A stretch of 21,510 nucleotides of DNA from JAXHTH01 sp034211115 (GTDB lineage: Bacteria; Planctomycetota; Phycisphaerae; Phycisphaerales; SM1A02): contig JAXHTH010000012.1 in NCBI GenBank assembly GCA_034211115.1, positions 1 to 21,510 on the forward strand. The letters run 5' to 3'. The position numbers were made by a program, and so were the translations under genes. This document shows positions 1-6,762 of the stretch, one piece after another (the first letter of the stretch is position 1; every line of letters starts with the position of its first letter). Below the pieces are notes generated by a model, which was given only the letters and a program-made list of their open reading frames with translations, ran no database searches and had not been told where the DNA came from.

Positions 1-39
1 TCGTCCGATCCGACCGGCATGTAGATCAAGCAGATGGAC

Positions 40-60
40 GCGCGACGCGGAGCGTCGCGC
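40..60 (-). terminator. Perfect 9-bp hairpin downstream of the feoB permease gene
   Basis: GCGCGACGC and its exact complement are separated by the 3-nt loop GGA, 20 bp after the feoB-C stop codon. No T-run follows on the minus strand, so it is not a classical intrinsic terminator. It could be an mRNA 3' stabiliser or part of a Rho-dependent end. Bases 1-39 show nothing else recognisable. Confidence 0.4.
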
Positions 61-79
61 CACCAGGCAGCGGCCACAG

Positions 80-1495
80 CTACGCCGCGATCAGGCGCCA
101 CGCCTGGGCGACGATGAACGTGACGAGGAACGCGATCCCCAGCGGCATCAGCGCCCCCAGCACGGTCCACTTCACGCGCTTCGTCTCCTTCCACATCGTG
201 AAGATCGTCGTCGCGCACGGATTGTGCAGGAGGGAGAAGAGCATGAGGTTGACGGCGGTGAGCAGCGTCCACTCCTGCTTTCCGACGAACAGGCCGCGCC
301 ATTCCTCCACCGACGTGAGCTCCTCGGTCATCATGCCCTTCCCCAGATAAAGCATGAGGATGGTGGGCACGACGATCTCGTTGGCGGGGATCGCGATGAC
401 GTAGGCGAGCAGGATCACGCCGTCCAGGCCGATCGCGTAGCCGATCGGGTCCAGTGCGTTCGTGCAGTACGCGGCCAGCGACTGACCGCCGACGGAGATG
501 TTCGCCAACAGCCAGATGACAGCCCCGGCCGGGGCGGCGCAGATGATCGCCCGCCACAGCACGAAGATCGTCCGGTCGATGAGCGATGTGTAGAGGATGC
601 GGAGCACGCTCGGCCGGCGGTAGGGGGGCAGCTCGAGGGTGAACGCGGACGGCTCGCCCTTCAGCACCGTGCGCGAGAGCAGGGCGGAGACGATGAGGGT
701 GAACAGGACGCCGATGACCACGACCATCACGATCGAGCCGGCCGCGACGACGGACGCCATCCCCGCCGGGGCCGCGGCGCCCACGAACACCGTCGCGAGC
801 AGGATCAGCGTCGGCCAGCGCCCGTTGCACGGCACGAAGTTGTTGGTGAGGATCGCGATCAGCCGCTCGCGCGGCGAGTCGATCGTGCGGCAGGCGATGA
901 CGCCCGCGGCGTTGCAGCCGAAGCCCATGCTCATCGTCAGCACCTGCTTGCCGTGCGCGCCGGCCTTGTTGAAGAGCCGATCAAGATTGAACGCGACGCG
1001 CGGCAGGTACCCCAGGTCTTCGAGGATGGTGAACATGGGGAAGAAGATCGCCATGGGCGGGAGCATCACCGACACCACCCACGCCAGGCCGCGATAGACG
1101 CCGTGCCAGAGAAAGCCGGTCAGCCACCACGGCGCGCCCCACGAATCGAAGAGCCCGCTGGCGGCGTCCTCGAGCCAGAACAGACCGGTAGCCAGCATGG
1201 CCGAGGGCACATTCGCGCCGGTGATCGTCAGCCAGAAGACGATCCCCAGAAGGATGAGCATCAGGGGCAAACCCAGCGTGGGTGAGGTGATCAGCCGATC
1301 GATTCTCTGATCCCAGTCCCAGCGGTCGGTCCCAGGGCGCTTGACGGCGCGCTCGGCGATGGCATGCGCATCGTTGTAGATCGCCTCGACGAGCTGATCG
1401 CGGAAGTTGCCGGCGAGGCTGCGGCGCAGCTCCTCGGCCTTCGCGAGCAGCGCCTCGCCGCCGCCGGGTTGCCGGAGGTGATCGACGCGGCTCAT
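80..1495 (-). CDS. feoB-C: FeoB membrane permease subunit (C-terminal half of a split FeoB)
   Basis: This 471-aa inner-membrane protein corresponds to the transport half of FeoB, the GTP-driven ferrous-iron importer. Residues about 60-80 carry the family's pre-membrane segment (RIDRLITSPTLGLPL), followed by multiple hydrophobic helices. Gate 1 reads GFGCNAAGVIACRTIDSPRE and continues NNFVPCNGRWP. Gate 2 near the C-terminus reads HNPCATTIFTMWKET. The NGR(W/F)P form differs from the SCGARLP form of classical FeoB and recalls a second FeoB class known from clostridia and Bacteroidetes. The start ATG overlaps the stop of the GTPase gene as ATGA, so the two are translationally coupled and must work as one transporter. 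Cargo could be Fe2+ or Mn2+; the sequence cannot decide. The family assignment is firm. Confidence 0.93.
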   Translation of the reverse strand: MSRVDHLRQPGGGEALLAKAEELRRSLAGNFRDQLVEAIYNDAHAIAERAVKRPGTDRWDWDQRIDRLITSPTLGLPLMLILLGIVFWLTITGANVPSAMLATGLFWLEDAASGLFDSWGAPWWLTGFLWHGVYRGLAWVVSVMLPPMAIFFPMFTILEDLGYLPRVAFNLDRLFNKAGAHGKQVLTMSMGFGCNAAGVIACRTIDSPRERLIAILTNNFVPCNGRWPTLILLATVFVGAAAPAGMASVVAAGSIVMVVVIGVLFTLIVSALLSRTVLKGEPSAFTLELPPYRRPSVLRILYTSLIDRTIFVLWRAIICAAPAGAVIWLLANISVGGQSLAAYCTNALDPIGYAIGLDGVILLAYVIAIPANEIVVPTILMLYLGKGMMTEELTSVEEWRGLFVGKQEWTLLTAVNLMLFSLLHNPCATTIFTMWKETKRVKWTVLGALMPLGIAFLVTFIVAQAWRLIAA

Positions 1496-2310
1496 CCGGC
1501 GGCCTCCTGTGAAACGGTCAGGGGCACGCGCTCCTCCGGTTCATCCTGGCGCCGGGCGATGTCGGCGAGTTCGCCGCTCAGCAGCGCCTCCCGCACGCGC
1601 AGATCGCCGTCGAGCAGACGCATGGCGACCCAGCGCGCGTTGGGAAGGCCCGGGGCGGTTTCTTCGATGAGGGGGACGAGTTCCTCGACGGCGTTCTGCA
1701 CCGCCCCGTCGCTGCGGAGCCGGTGAGGGCTGGGTCTGTTCTTCCCGCTCGCCACCTCGGCGACCGTCGTCAGCAGCGTGCCCAGCCCTTCGCCGGTTCG
1801 GGCGCTCGTGCCGACGACGGGCACGCCGAGATCCTTCGCCAGCGCGCGAAGATCGATTTCGATTCCCTTGCGCCGCGCTTCGTCCATGAGATTCACGCAC
1901 ACCACGACGCGATCGCTGATCTCCAGCACCTGGAGAACGAGATTGAGATTGCGCTCCAGGCAGGTGGCGTCGGTGACCACGACCGTGCAGTCCGGCCGGC
2001 CGAAGAGAATGAAATCGCGCGCGATCTCCTCGTCCTGCGCCGCGGAAAGAAGCGAATACGTGCCGGGCAGGTCCACGAGCTTGTAGCGTTTTCCGTTGAG
2101 GCGGTAGCCGCCCTCGGCGCGGCTCACCGTCTTGCCCGGCCAGTTGCCGGTGTGTTGGCGCAGGCCGGTGATGGCGTTGAAGACGCTGCTCTTGCCCGTG
2201 TTGGGATTGCCGGCCAGGGCGACGACGTAGTCGTATTTGCCGATGTCCACGCCCATGCGTGCGAGATCGCCGGCCGAAGCGCAGGATGAGCAGCGAACGC
2301 ACTCAGCCAT
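1492..2310 (-). CDS. feoB-N: FeoB GTPase subunit (N-terminal half of a split FeoB)
   Basis: This 272-aa cytoplasmic G protein powers or gates the adjacent permease. G1 is GNPNTGKS (residues 34-41), the G2 threonine is near 61 (GKTVS), G3 is DLPG (80-83), G4 is NLMD (140-143) and G5 is SARTG. The protein ends just after the helical linker that in ordinary FeoB leads into the membrane domain, so the split is at a domain boundary. The N-terminus carries an unusual CxxCxxC (Cys4, Cys7, Cys10), which might bind metal. GGAAGG lies 8 nt before the ATG and supports this start over Met19. The start overlaps the stop of the upstream regulator by 8 bp (ATGGCTGA). Confidence 0.93.
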   Translation of the reverse strand: MAECVRCSSCASAGDLARMGVDIGKYDYVVALAGNPNTGKSSVFNAITGLRQHTGNWPGKTVSRAEGGYRLNGKRYKLVDLPGTYSLLSAAQDEEIARDFILFGRPDCTVVVTDATCLERNLNLVLQVLEISDRVVVCVNLMDEARRKGIEIDLRALAKDLGVPVVGTSARTGEGLGTLLTTVAEVASGKNRPSPHRLRSDGAVQNAVEELVPLIEETAPGLPNARWVAMRLLDGDLRVREALLSGELADIARRQDEPEERVPLTVSQEAAG

Positions 2311-3268
2311 GGCCGTCGCCTTCCGTCGCGCCGTTGGCGCGGATCAGCACGTGTCGGGCCTGGTCGCGGCGGAGGGCGACGAGCGAGCCGCGGACGCGGA
2401 AGGCCATCGGATCGCCGAGAAAGGCCGAATAACTCGCGTTGATCTCCGCTCCGGGGGTGAGGCCGAGATCGAGCAGGCGCCGGCGGGTGTAGCCCTGGAG
2501 GCTGTCGTCCAGGCCGTGCACGATGGCGCTTTGGCCCTTCTTCAGCGTCGTGAGGGGGCGGATCGCCTCTTCCTCGATCGCCGGCTCGGCGGGGACGATG
2601 AAGATGTTGCCCGCCACCACCGGGGCGAGGATGAACGTGTCCGTCTCATCGGTGAGGACGAGGCGCGTCTCGTCGGCGTCGATGATGCGGATGCGCTGAC
2701 CCGGCCGCAGGCCTTCGGCGATGATCTGGCTGAACACCGCCGGCGGCTCGTCCTCGAGATGCACGATCGTGGCGGGCCGGCCGACGGGCCATTCGGTCAG
2801 GCGCCTGGACACGCGAGGCGGTAACGTTCCCTCCGCCGAGGGGATCGGATCACCGTGCGGGTCGGTGAGCGGGTGGCCCAGTGCCGCGTCCATTGCGTCC
2901 AGCGCGCCGGCATCGCGCTGATGCTCGCGACGGTCGGCGACGGTGTGCAGCTTCTCGAGGGGCAGCCGGGCCTCGTCGGCGAGGTATCGCTCCCACAACC
3001 GGTGGGCGCGAATGACCTGAAGCGCGAGCTGCTCGCCTTCCGGCGTCAGGCGCAGGCCGTCATCGGTCAGCTTCACCCAGCCGCGGGCCTGCATGCGCCG
3101 GCAGAGTTCGATGACGTGTCGCGGCGCGCGGCGGAGGACGCCGGCCAGCGAGTCCGTGGTCGCCACCCTTCCCTGGCGCTCGCAGGCGTGCAGATGCTTC
3201 AGGGCGTCCTCGAAGAGCACCCGCCGGCGCTGCCGGCGCATGTTTCTGAAGAACGTCAGGACACCCAT
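2303..3268 (-). CDS. DtxR/MntR-type metalloregulator fused to two FeoA (SH3-like) domains
   Basis: This is a 321-aa fusion. Residues about 17-85 form a winged helix, 85-143 the metal-binding dimerisation domain (HRLWE, LHTVADRREH, PHGDPIP), 157-228 a first FeoA-like SH3 domain and 236-310 a second. Mapped on DtxR, His89, Glu93, His108, Glu115 and His116 match H79, E83, H98, E105 and H106. Asp112 replaces Cys102, and Asp21 lies where Met10 would be; Asp/Glu at these positions is typical of MntR. The start at 3268 has GGGAGAA just upstream, and the long in-frame extension upstream is Arg-rich shadow sequence. It overlaps the preceding mntR-like gene by 13 bp. It may repress the operon, act as the FeoA partner of FeoB, or both. 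No separate feoA gene is visible. Confidence 0.88.
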   Translation of the reverse strand: MGVLTFFRNMRRQRRRVLFEDALKHLHACERQGRVATTDSLAGVLRRAPRHVIELCRRMQARGWVKLTDDGLRLTPEGEQLALQVIRAHRLWERYLADEARLPLEKLHTVADRREHQRDAGALDAMDAALGHPLTDPHGDPIPSAEGTLPPRVSRRLTEWPVGRPATIVHLEDEPPAVFSQIIAEGLRPGQRIRIIDADETRLVLTDETDTFILAPVVAGNIFIVPAEPAIEEEAIRPLTTLKKGQSAIVHGLDDSLQGYTRRRLLDLGLTPGAEINASYSAFLGDPMAFRVRGSLVALRRDQARHVLIRANGATEGDGHG

Positions 3269-3690
3269 TCGGCTTCTCCCTGCTGATGAGTCTCGACGAA
3301 GGCGGCCATGCGCTGAAGCGTGGCGGCGCCCACGTGATGCTCGATGCCTTCCGTGTCGCGGTGCGCCTCCTCGTCCGGCACGCCCAGGGCGAGAAGGAAG
3401 GAGAGGACGATCTGATGGCGGCGGCGACTCTGCGCCGCGAGCTGCTCGCCCGCCGCGGTGAGGCGGATCGGCCGGTAGGGGGCCGTTTCGATGAGGCCTT
3501 CCTGCGCGAGCCGGGCCACGATACGGGTCACGGTGACGTGGGACACGCCCATCTGCGCCACGAGGTCCTTCACCCGGCACACGCCGTGGTGATGGAGGAT
3601 GTCCGAGACCGCCTCGACGTAGTCCTCGGCGGTTTCCATCGCGTGGTCCCGGCGGACCTTCTCGAACGGCGCGGACGGGCGTCGAACCAT
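3256..3690 (-). CDS. mntR: MntR-type manganese/iron-dependent transcriptional regulator
   Basis: This 144-aa DtxR/MntR-family repressor resembles E. coli MntR throughout. Residues 20-80 are the winged helix (AEDYVEAVSDIL, then VSHVTVTRIVARL) and 92-135 the dimerisation/metal domain (RHQIVLSFLLALGV, RDTEGIEHHV). The MntR ligand set is present: Asp23, His92, Glu114, Glu117 and His118. There is no SH3 domain. I chose the ATG at 3690. An upstream in-frame ATG at 3813 would lie beyond the promoter at 3737-3764, and AGGGAG precedes the 3690 start. It is the first gene of the feo-like operon, and its own promoter carries a palindrome at the -10, so autoregulation is likely. Mn2+ and Fe2+ are both possible co-repressors. 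Confidence 0.9.
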   Translation of the reverse strand: MVRRPSAPFEKVRRDHAMETAEDYVEAVSDILHHHGVCRVKDLVAQMGVSHVTVTRIVARLAQEGLIETAPYRPIRLTAAGEQLAAQSRRRHQIVLSFLLALGVPDEEAHRDTEGIEHHVGAATLQRMAAFVETHQQGEAEWVS

Positions 3691-3736
3691 GGGTCGATCT
3701 CTCCCTGAAGCGGGGCCGGGTATGGCCGGCCGAATC

Positions 3737-3764
3737 ATTGTAGCATAGGCTACAACATCGTCAA
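3737..3764 (-). promoter_or_regulatory. Sigma70-type promoter of the mntR-feo operon
   Basis: On the minus strand a -35 TTGACG (3764-3759) and a -10 TACAAT (3742-3737) are separated by 16 bp. Transcription would start near 3730, about 40 nt before the mntR ATG. This is the clearest promoter in the window. Confidence 0.8.
3738..3755. promoter_or_regulatory. Operator palindrome over the feo promoter
   Basis: The minus strand reads TTGTAGCCTATGCTACAA: perfect 7-bp arms around a 4-bp centre. It covers most of the -10 hexamer and spacer, the expected place for a repressor. The core pattern TGTAG-N6-CTACA recurs at 3906-3921. MntR or the DtxR-FeoA fusion is the inferred ligand. Confidence 0.75.
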
Positions 3765-3905
3765 GCCTGATGGAGAGAAGATCGTCGATTCGGAGCGCGT
3801 CAGGGAACGGCATTTGATTGGCGGCAAAGGCCCGATTCCAGGGGCATCAGCCCGGTTTCACGCCGACCGTGCGGGCCGTGATGCGGCGGCGAGATGACAG
3901 AAATC

Positions 3906-3921
3906 TGTAGCGCAAACTACA
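3906..3921. promoter_or_regulatory. Second TGTAG-N6-CTACA operator
   Basis: TGTAGCGCAAACTACA has the same 5-6-5 architecture as the promoter operator, with centres 167 bp apart. No convincing -10/-35 pair accompanies it. It lies between the end of the mscS gene and the feo promoter and may be an auxiliary site. Confidence 0.55.
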
Positions 3922-3976
3922 TCAAGCCCGCGGCCCGCCCTTCCCCTCGCGCTCCCGAGCTGCGATCGGCCCCTTC

Positions 3977-4810
3977 TCAGGCCCCCGCCGCCGCGGCGCC
4001 GGCCACCGGGGCGTCCAGGTGCACGTCCATCTGCGGGAAGGGGATCCCGATCCCCGCCTCGTCCAGGGCGATCTTCACCGCCCGTGTCAGGGCGTCCCGC
4101 GTCGGCCAGTAGTCGGAGGCGTTCACCCAGACCCGCACCGACCAGTTGATCGAGGAGTCGCCCAGCTCCAGCAGCACGACCGCCGGCTCGGGATCGGGCA
4201 GGACGGTCGGCATCGAGCGCGCCGCGCCCAGCAGCGCCTCCCGGGTCCGATCGAGATCCGCCGGATACTCGCTGCCCACCGCGACATCCAGCCGTCTCGT
4301 GGCGTGATAGGAGATGTTCTCGATGACCGCGCCGAACACCGAGCCGTTGGGCAGGATCAGGCGGCGGTTGTCGAACGTGTCCATCGTGGTCGTGAACAGT
4401 CCGATCTCGTCGATCTTCCCGGTCTGGCCTGCGACGTTGACGACGTCGCCGACCTTGAAGGGACGGAAGACGAGGAGCATCACGCCCGCGGCGAAGTTGG
4501 AGAGGCTTCCCTGAAAGGCGAGCCCGACGGCGAGCGCGGAGGCGCCGATCACCGCCGCGAACCCCGTCACCGGCACGCCGAAGCCCGCCAGGCAGCTCAG
4601 CACCGCGAGCACCAGGATCAGCCACCGGGTCATCTTCGACGTGAACTTTGTGAGCGTCTCGTCGATGTGTGCGCGACCCATGCCGCGGCGGATCACGCGG
4701 CTGATCCAGCCGGCGATGATCCACGCGACGATCAGAACCACGATCACCCCGATCACCTTCACGCCCCACTCGGTGATCTGCGGCAGAAGTTTCTCGATGT
4801 AGTCTTCCAT
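3977..4810 (-). CDS. mscS: Small-conductance mechanosensitive channel, MscS family
   Basis: This 277-aa inner-membrane channel would release solutes on hypo-osmotic shock. Hydrophobic helices lie near residues 15-38 and 62-80. The pore helix and conserved TM3 region run from about 82 to 118 (ASALAVGLAFQGSLSNFAAG, then FRPFKVGDVV), followed by the beta domain (GKIDEIGLFTT, LILPNG). The length matches short MscS proteins. The start at 4810 is set by AGGGAGAT 9 nt upstream; the in-frame extension further upstream overlaps the DUF481 gene. The C-terminus ends in an Ala/Gly-rich tail. The gene lies 67 bp after the DUF481 gene on the same strand, so the two may be co-transcribed. Confidence 0.93.
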   Translation of the reverse strand: MEDYIEKLLPQITEWGVKVIGVIVVLIVAWIIAGWISRVIRRGMGRAHIDETLTKFTSKMTRWLILVLAVLSCLAGFGVPVTGFAAVIGASALAVGLAFQGSLSNFAAGVMLLVFRPFKVGDVVNVAGQTGKIDEIGLFTTTMDTFDNRRLILPNGSVFGAVIENISYHATRRLDVAVGSEYPADLDRTREALLGAARSMPTVLPDPEPAVVLLELGDSSINWSVRVWVNASDYWPTRDALTRAVKIALDEAGIGIPFPQMDVHLDAPVAGAAAAGA

Positions 4811-4877
4811 TGAAGGTATCTCCCTGCGCGGGCCGGTCCGATCAAGCCCCGGCTTGCCGCGCGGCCACGGGGTGCGG

Positions 4878-5828
4878 TCAGAAGTCGAACTGGACGCCGG
4901 CCATGATCCGGAAGTCGTTCTCGTCGACGCCCGGGTCGACCTGCGACTGGTACTCGTGCTCCAGGCGGGCAAAGACGCTCATGCTGCTTTCCTCGTCCAC
5001 CATCGCCGACCATTCGGCGCTGGAGACTGATCGGAACTCGCCTCCCTCGCTGATACTGGGATAGATCGTCGTCGCGGCGGTAAGGGTCTGACGCTCGGAG
5101 ATCTGCCAGCCGAGATCGGCCCCGAGGAGGGCCTCGGCCTGCGGGTCTTCGTTGTTCGAGCCGAACTCCTTGATGACGCCGCCGCCGGCCCGCAGGGTGA
5201 GGGTCAGATCGTCTTCTTCGATGAGCTGGTAGCCCACGCCGCCGTGCGCTCCCAGGCGATGTTCCCACGACTGGAACTCGTCATAGTCGTACCGACCCTG
5301 CGCGAAATACAGCCACTTCGAGTCGGGCACGAACCAGTCCTGCAGCACCCCGGCCGTGAACTTGTTCGTGTCCCGATCGCCGTCGCTGGCCCCGTAGTAG
5401 TAGTGGGCGTCGAGCGTCGTCTTGTCGCGATCGCCTTCGCGGAACGACGTGATGCCGGCGTTGAGGTTCTGCGTGTCCGTGTTGCCGAACGACGAGCTGA
5501 GGCCGAGCTTGAAGCTGGATTGCCATTCCTTCTCATCCGCCTCCGCCTGCGGCTCGTCGCTGAGCATGGCGGGGGAGGCGAGCGCTTCCTCGCCGGAGCC
5601 GCCCTCATCGATCGACACCACCCGCGCGAGGGCGATTTCCAGCCGGCCCAGCGCATCGTGGTCGAGCACGATGCGGTCATCGTTCCGTTCGACGATCGTG
5701 CCGGTGAGGCGATCGCCGCCTTTGAGCTCGATCTCCTCGGCGGGGGCGGAGGTCCAGACGAGAGCGGGCGCGGCGATGAGCAGTGCGCCCGGGACCGACA
5801 TACGTGCAGTGAAGGCGGGGGAGGGCAT
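4878..5828 (-). CDS. DUF481-family outer-membrane beta-barrel protein
   Basis: This 316-aa exported protein has a signal peptide (residues 1 to about 30, cleavage near SAPA/EE). A short SH3-like segment follows (LKGGDRLTGTIVERNDDRIV), then a low-complexity acidic linker, then a DUF481 (YdiY-like) barrel from about residue 100 with alternating strands (FKLGLSSSFGNTDTQNL, TTLDAHYYYGASDGDRDTNK). It ends in Phe (VQFDF), the usual last residue of outer-membrane barrels. GGAGAA lies 8 nt before the ATG. The function of DUF481 proteins is not established. The gene is upstream of mscS on the same strand, which may hint at an envelope or osmotic role, but that is only inferred from position. Confidence 0.85.
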   Translation of the reverse strand: MPSPAFTARMSVPGALLIAAPALVWTSAPAEEIELKGGDRLTGTIVERNDDRIVLDHDALGRLEIALARVVSIDEGGSGEEALASPAMLSDEPQAEADEKEWQSSFKLGLSSSFGNTDTQNLNAGITSFREGDRDKTTLDAHYYYGASDGDRDTNKFTAGVLQDWFVPDSKWLYFAQGRYDYDEFQSWEHRLGAHGGVGYQLIEEDDLTLTLRAGGGVIKEFGSNNEDPQAEALLGADLGWQISERQTLTAATTIYPSISEGGEFRSVSSAEWSAMVDEESSMSVFARLEHEYQSQVDPGVDENDFRIMAGVQFDF

Positions 5829-6016
5829 GACAGATTCTCCGGCAGGCAGGCAAAAAGGTCAGAATGATCCGATTTATCAACGCGGATCAATCGGGCCGGT
5901 ATCGTAGCCCTTTCCGCACGCACCGCCAGTGGGCGGTGATCCCGGCCTTCGACCGGGGATGGGTCGGCCGCGGACGACGGAGAGCTGTATCATGCCGCCC
6001 GGGCCGCGAGGTGGAT

Positions 6017-6622
6017 GTGAACCGTGACGGCACACGGCAGCGGGGCGGCCTGGTTCTGAGCCTCGATCGGCTCGAGGCGGTCGTGCGCCGAGACCGCGCT
6101 GCCGGCCGCGCCATCGTGATGGCCCACGGCTGCTTCGACCTGCTCCATCCCGGGCACGTGCGTCATCTTCAGTTCGCCGCTTCGCTCGGTGACCGGTTGA
6201 TCGTGACCGTCACCGCCGACGGTGCGGTGTGCAAGGGCCCGGGCCGGCCGGTGGTTCCCGAGGGCGAGCGCGCCGCGACCCTGGCCACGATCGGCTGCGT
6301 TGCTTATGTCGCCATCGACACGAGCCCCACCGCCGTCGAGAACATCCGGCGCCTGCGGCCGGACACCTACGTCAAGGGGCGCGAGTACGAGCACAGCCGC
6401 CATCGCGGTTTCCTCGCCGAGAAGGCGGCGGTCGAGGCCTGCGGCGGTCGCGTCGTGTTCAGCCCCGGCGATGTCGTGTTCAGTTCGACGGCGCTGCTGG
6501 AGGCGATGCGCCGCGGCGGCGACGGGCGCGAGCCCCTCCCGCCGGGCATCGTCGTCCCCGCCGTGCACAGTCAGCGCATGAAAAACGGGAGTGGATGGGA
6601 ATCGAACCCACCTGGGACCTGA
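6017..6622 (+). CDS. RfaE2/HldE-C-like nucleotidyltransferase (cytidylyltransferase fold)
   Basis: This protein of about 201 aa matches the adenylyltransferase half of HldE, which activates heptose 1-phosphate with ATP, or a close relative using another sugar phosphate. The signature AHGCFDLLHPGHVRHL contains the catalytic HxGH as HPGH (residues 44-47). Further marks are GDRLIVTVTADGAV, ERAATLATIGCV and DTYVKGREYE. No PfkB kinase half is present. The frame is open back to an ATG at 5864, but the first 51 codons look non-conserved. I favour GTG at 6017, preceded by GAGG. The last 12 codons and the stop lie antisense to the tRNA-Sec gene (6586-6682), so the C-terminal tail (KNGSGWESNPPGT) is not family sequence. 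Confidence 0.75.
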   Translation: MNRDGTRQRGGLVLSLDRLEAVVRRDRAAGRAIVMAHGCFDLLHPGHVRHLQFAASLGDRLIVTVTADGAVCKGPGRPVVPEGERAATLATIGCVAYVAIDTSPTAVENIRRLRPDTYVKGREYEHSRHRGFLAEKAAVEACGGRVVFSPGDVVFSSTALLEAMRRGGDGREPLPPGIVVPAVHSQRMKNGSGWESNPPGT

Positions 6623-6682
6623 TTTCCAAGCCCCACAACGGGTTTGAAGCCCGCGGCCGCCACCAGGCGTGCTGACACTCCC
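6586..6682 (-). tRNA. selC: tRNA-Sec, anticodon UCA
   Basis: A 97-nt tRNA without encoded CCA. The acceptor stem is GGGAGTG/CACTCCC with an eighth U-C mismatch. The anticodon loop CTTCAAA has the UCA anticodon at 6647-6645, with flanking stem GCGGG/CCCGU. A long variable arm pairs TGGGGCTTG with CAGGTCCCA over 9 bp with wobbles. The T arm is GTGGG/CCCAT around TTCGATT, and the discriminator base is G, as in E. coli selC. Five T residues follow directly and could end transcription. It is 80 bp downstream of selA and reads selenocysteine at UGA together with SelA, SelB and SelD encoded nearby. Confidence 0.95.
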
Positions 6683-6686
6683 GAGC

Positions 6687-6704
6687 CTGCCGCGATCGCG
6701 GCAG
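6687..6704. repeat. Perfect 18-bp palindrome upstream of tRNA-Sec
   Basis: CTGCCGCGATCGCGGCAG is self-complementary and sits 4 bp before the tRNA 5' end, in the selA-selC spacer. It could fold as a 7-bp stem with a GATC loop. It may be a processing or termination signal between selA and the tRNA, or a protein site. No T-run follows. Confidence 0.6.
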
Positions 6705-6762
6705 AAGGATGATCGCGCCGGAAATCTCCCTGAGCTTAGCCGCCTCGACGACGGCTCACAAC

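Noticed and set aside
1492..1495. FeoB split as a sequencing frameshift
   Set aside because: The ATGA overlap, the split at a domain boundary and the complete motifs on both sides favour two genuine genes, though relatives should be compared.
3269..3580. N-terminal extension of the DtxR-FeoA fusion
   Set aside because: It is Arg/Pro/Gly-rich and overlaps mntR in another frame; a good ribosome site sits before the 3268 start.
3691..3813. N-terminal extension of the MntR-type gene to an ATG at 3813
   Set aside because: The promoter and operator at 3737-3764 lie inside it, so transcripts would begin downstream of that ATG.
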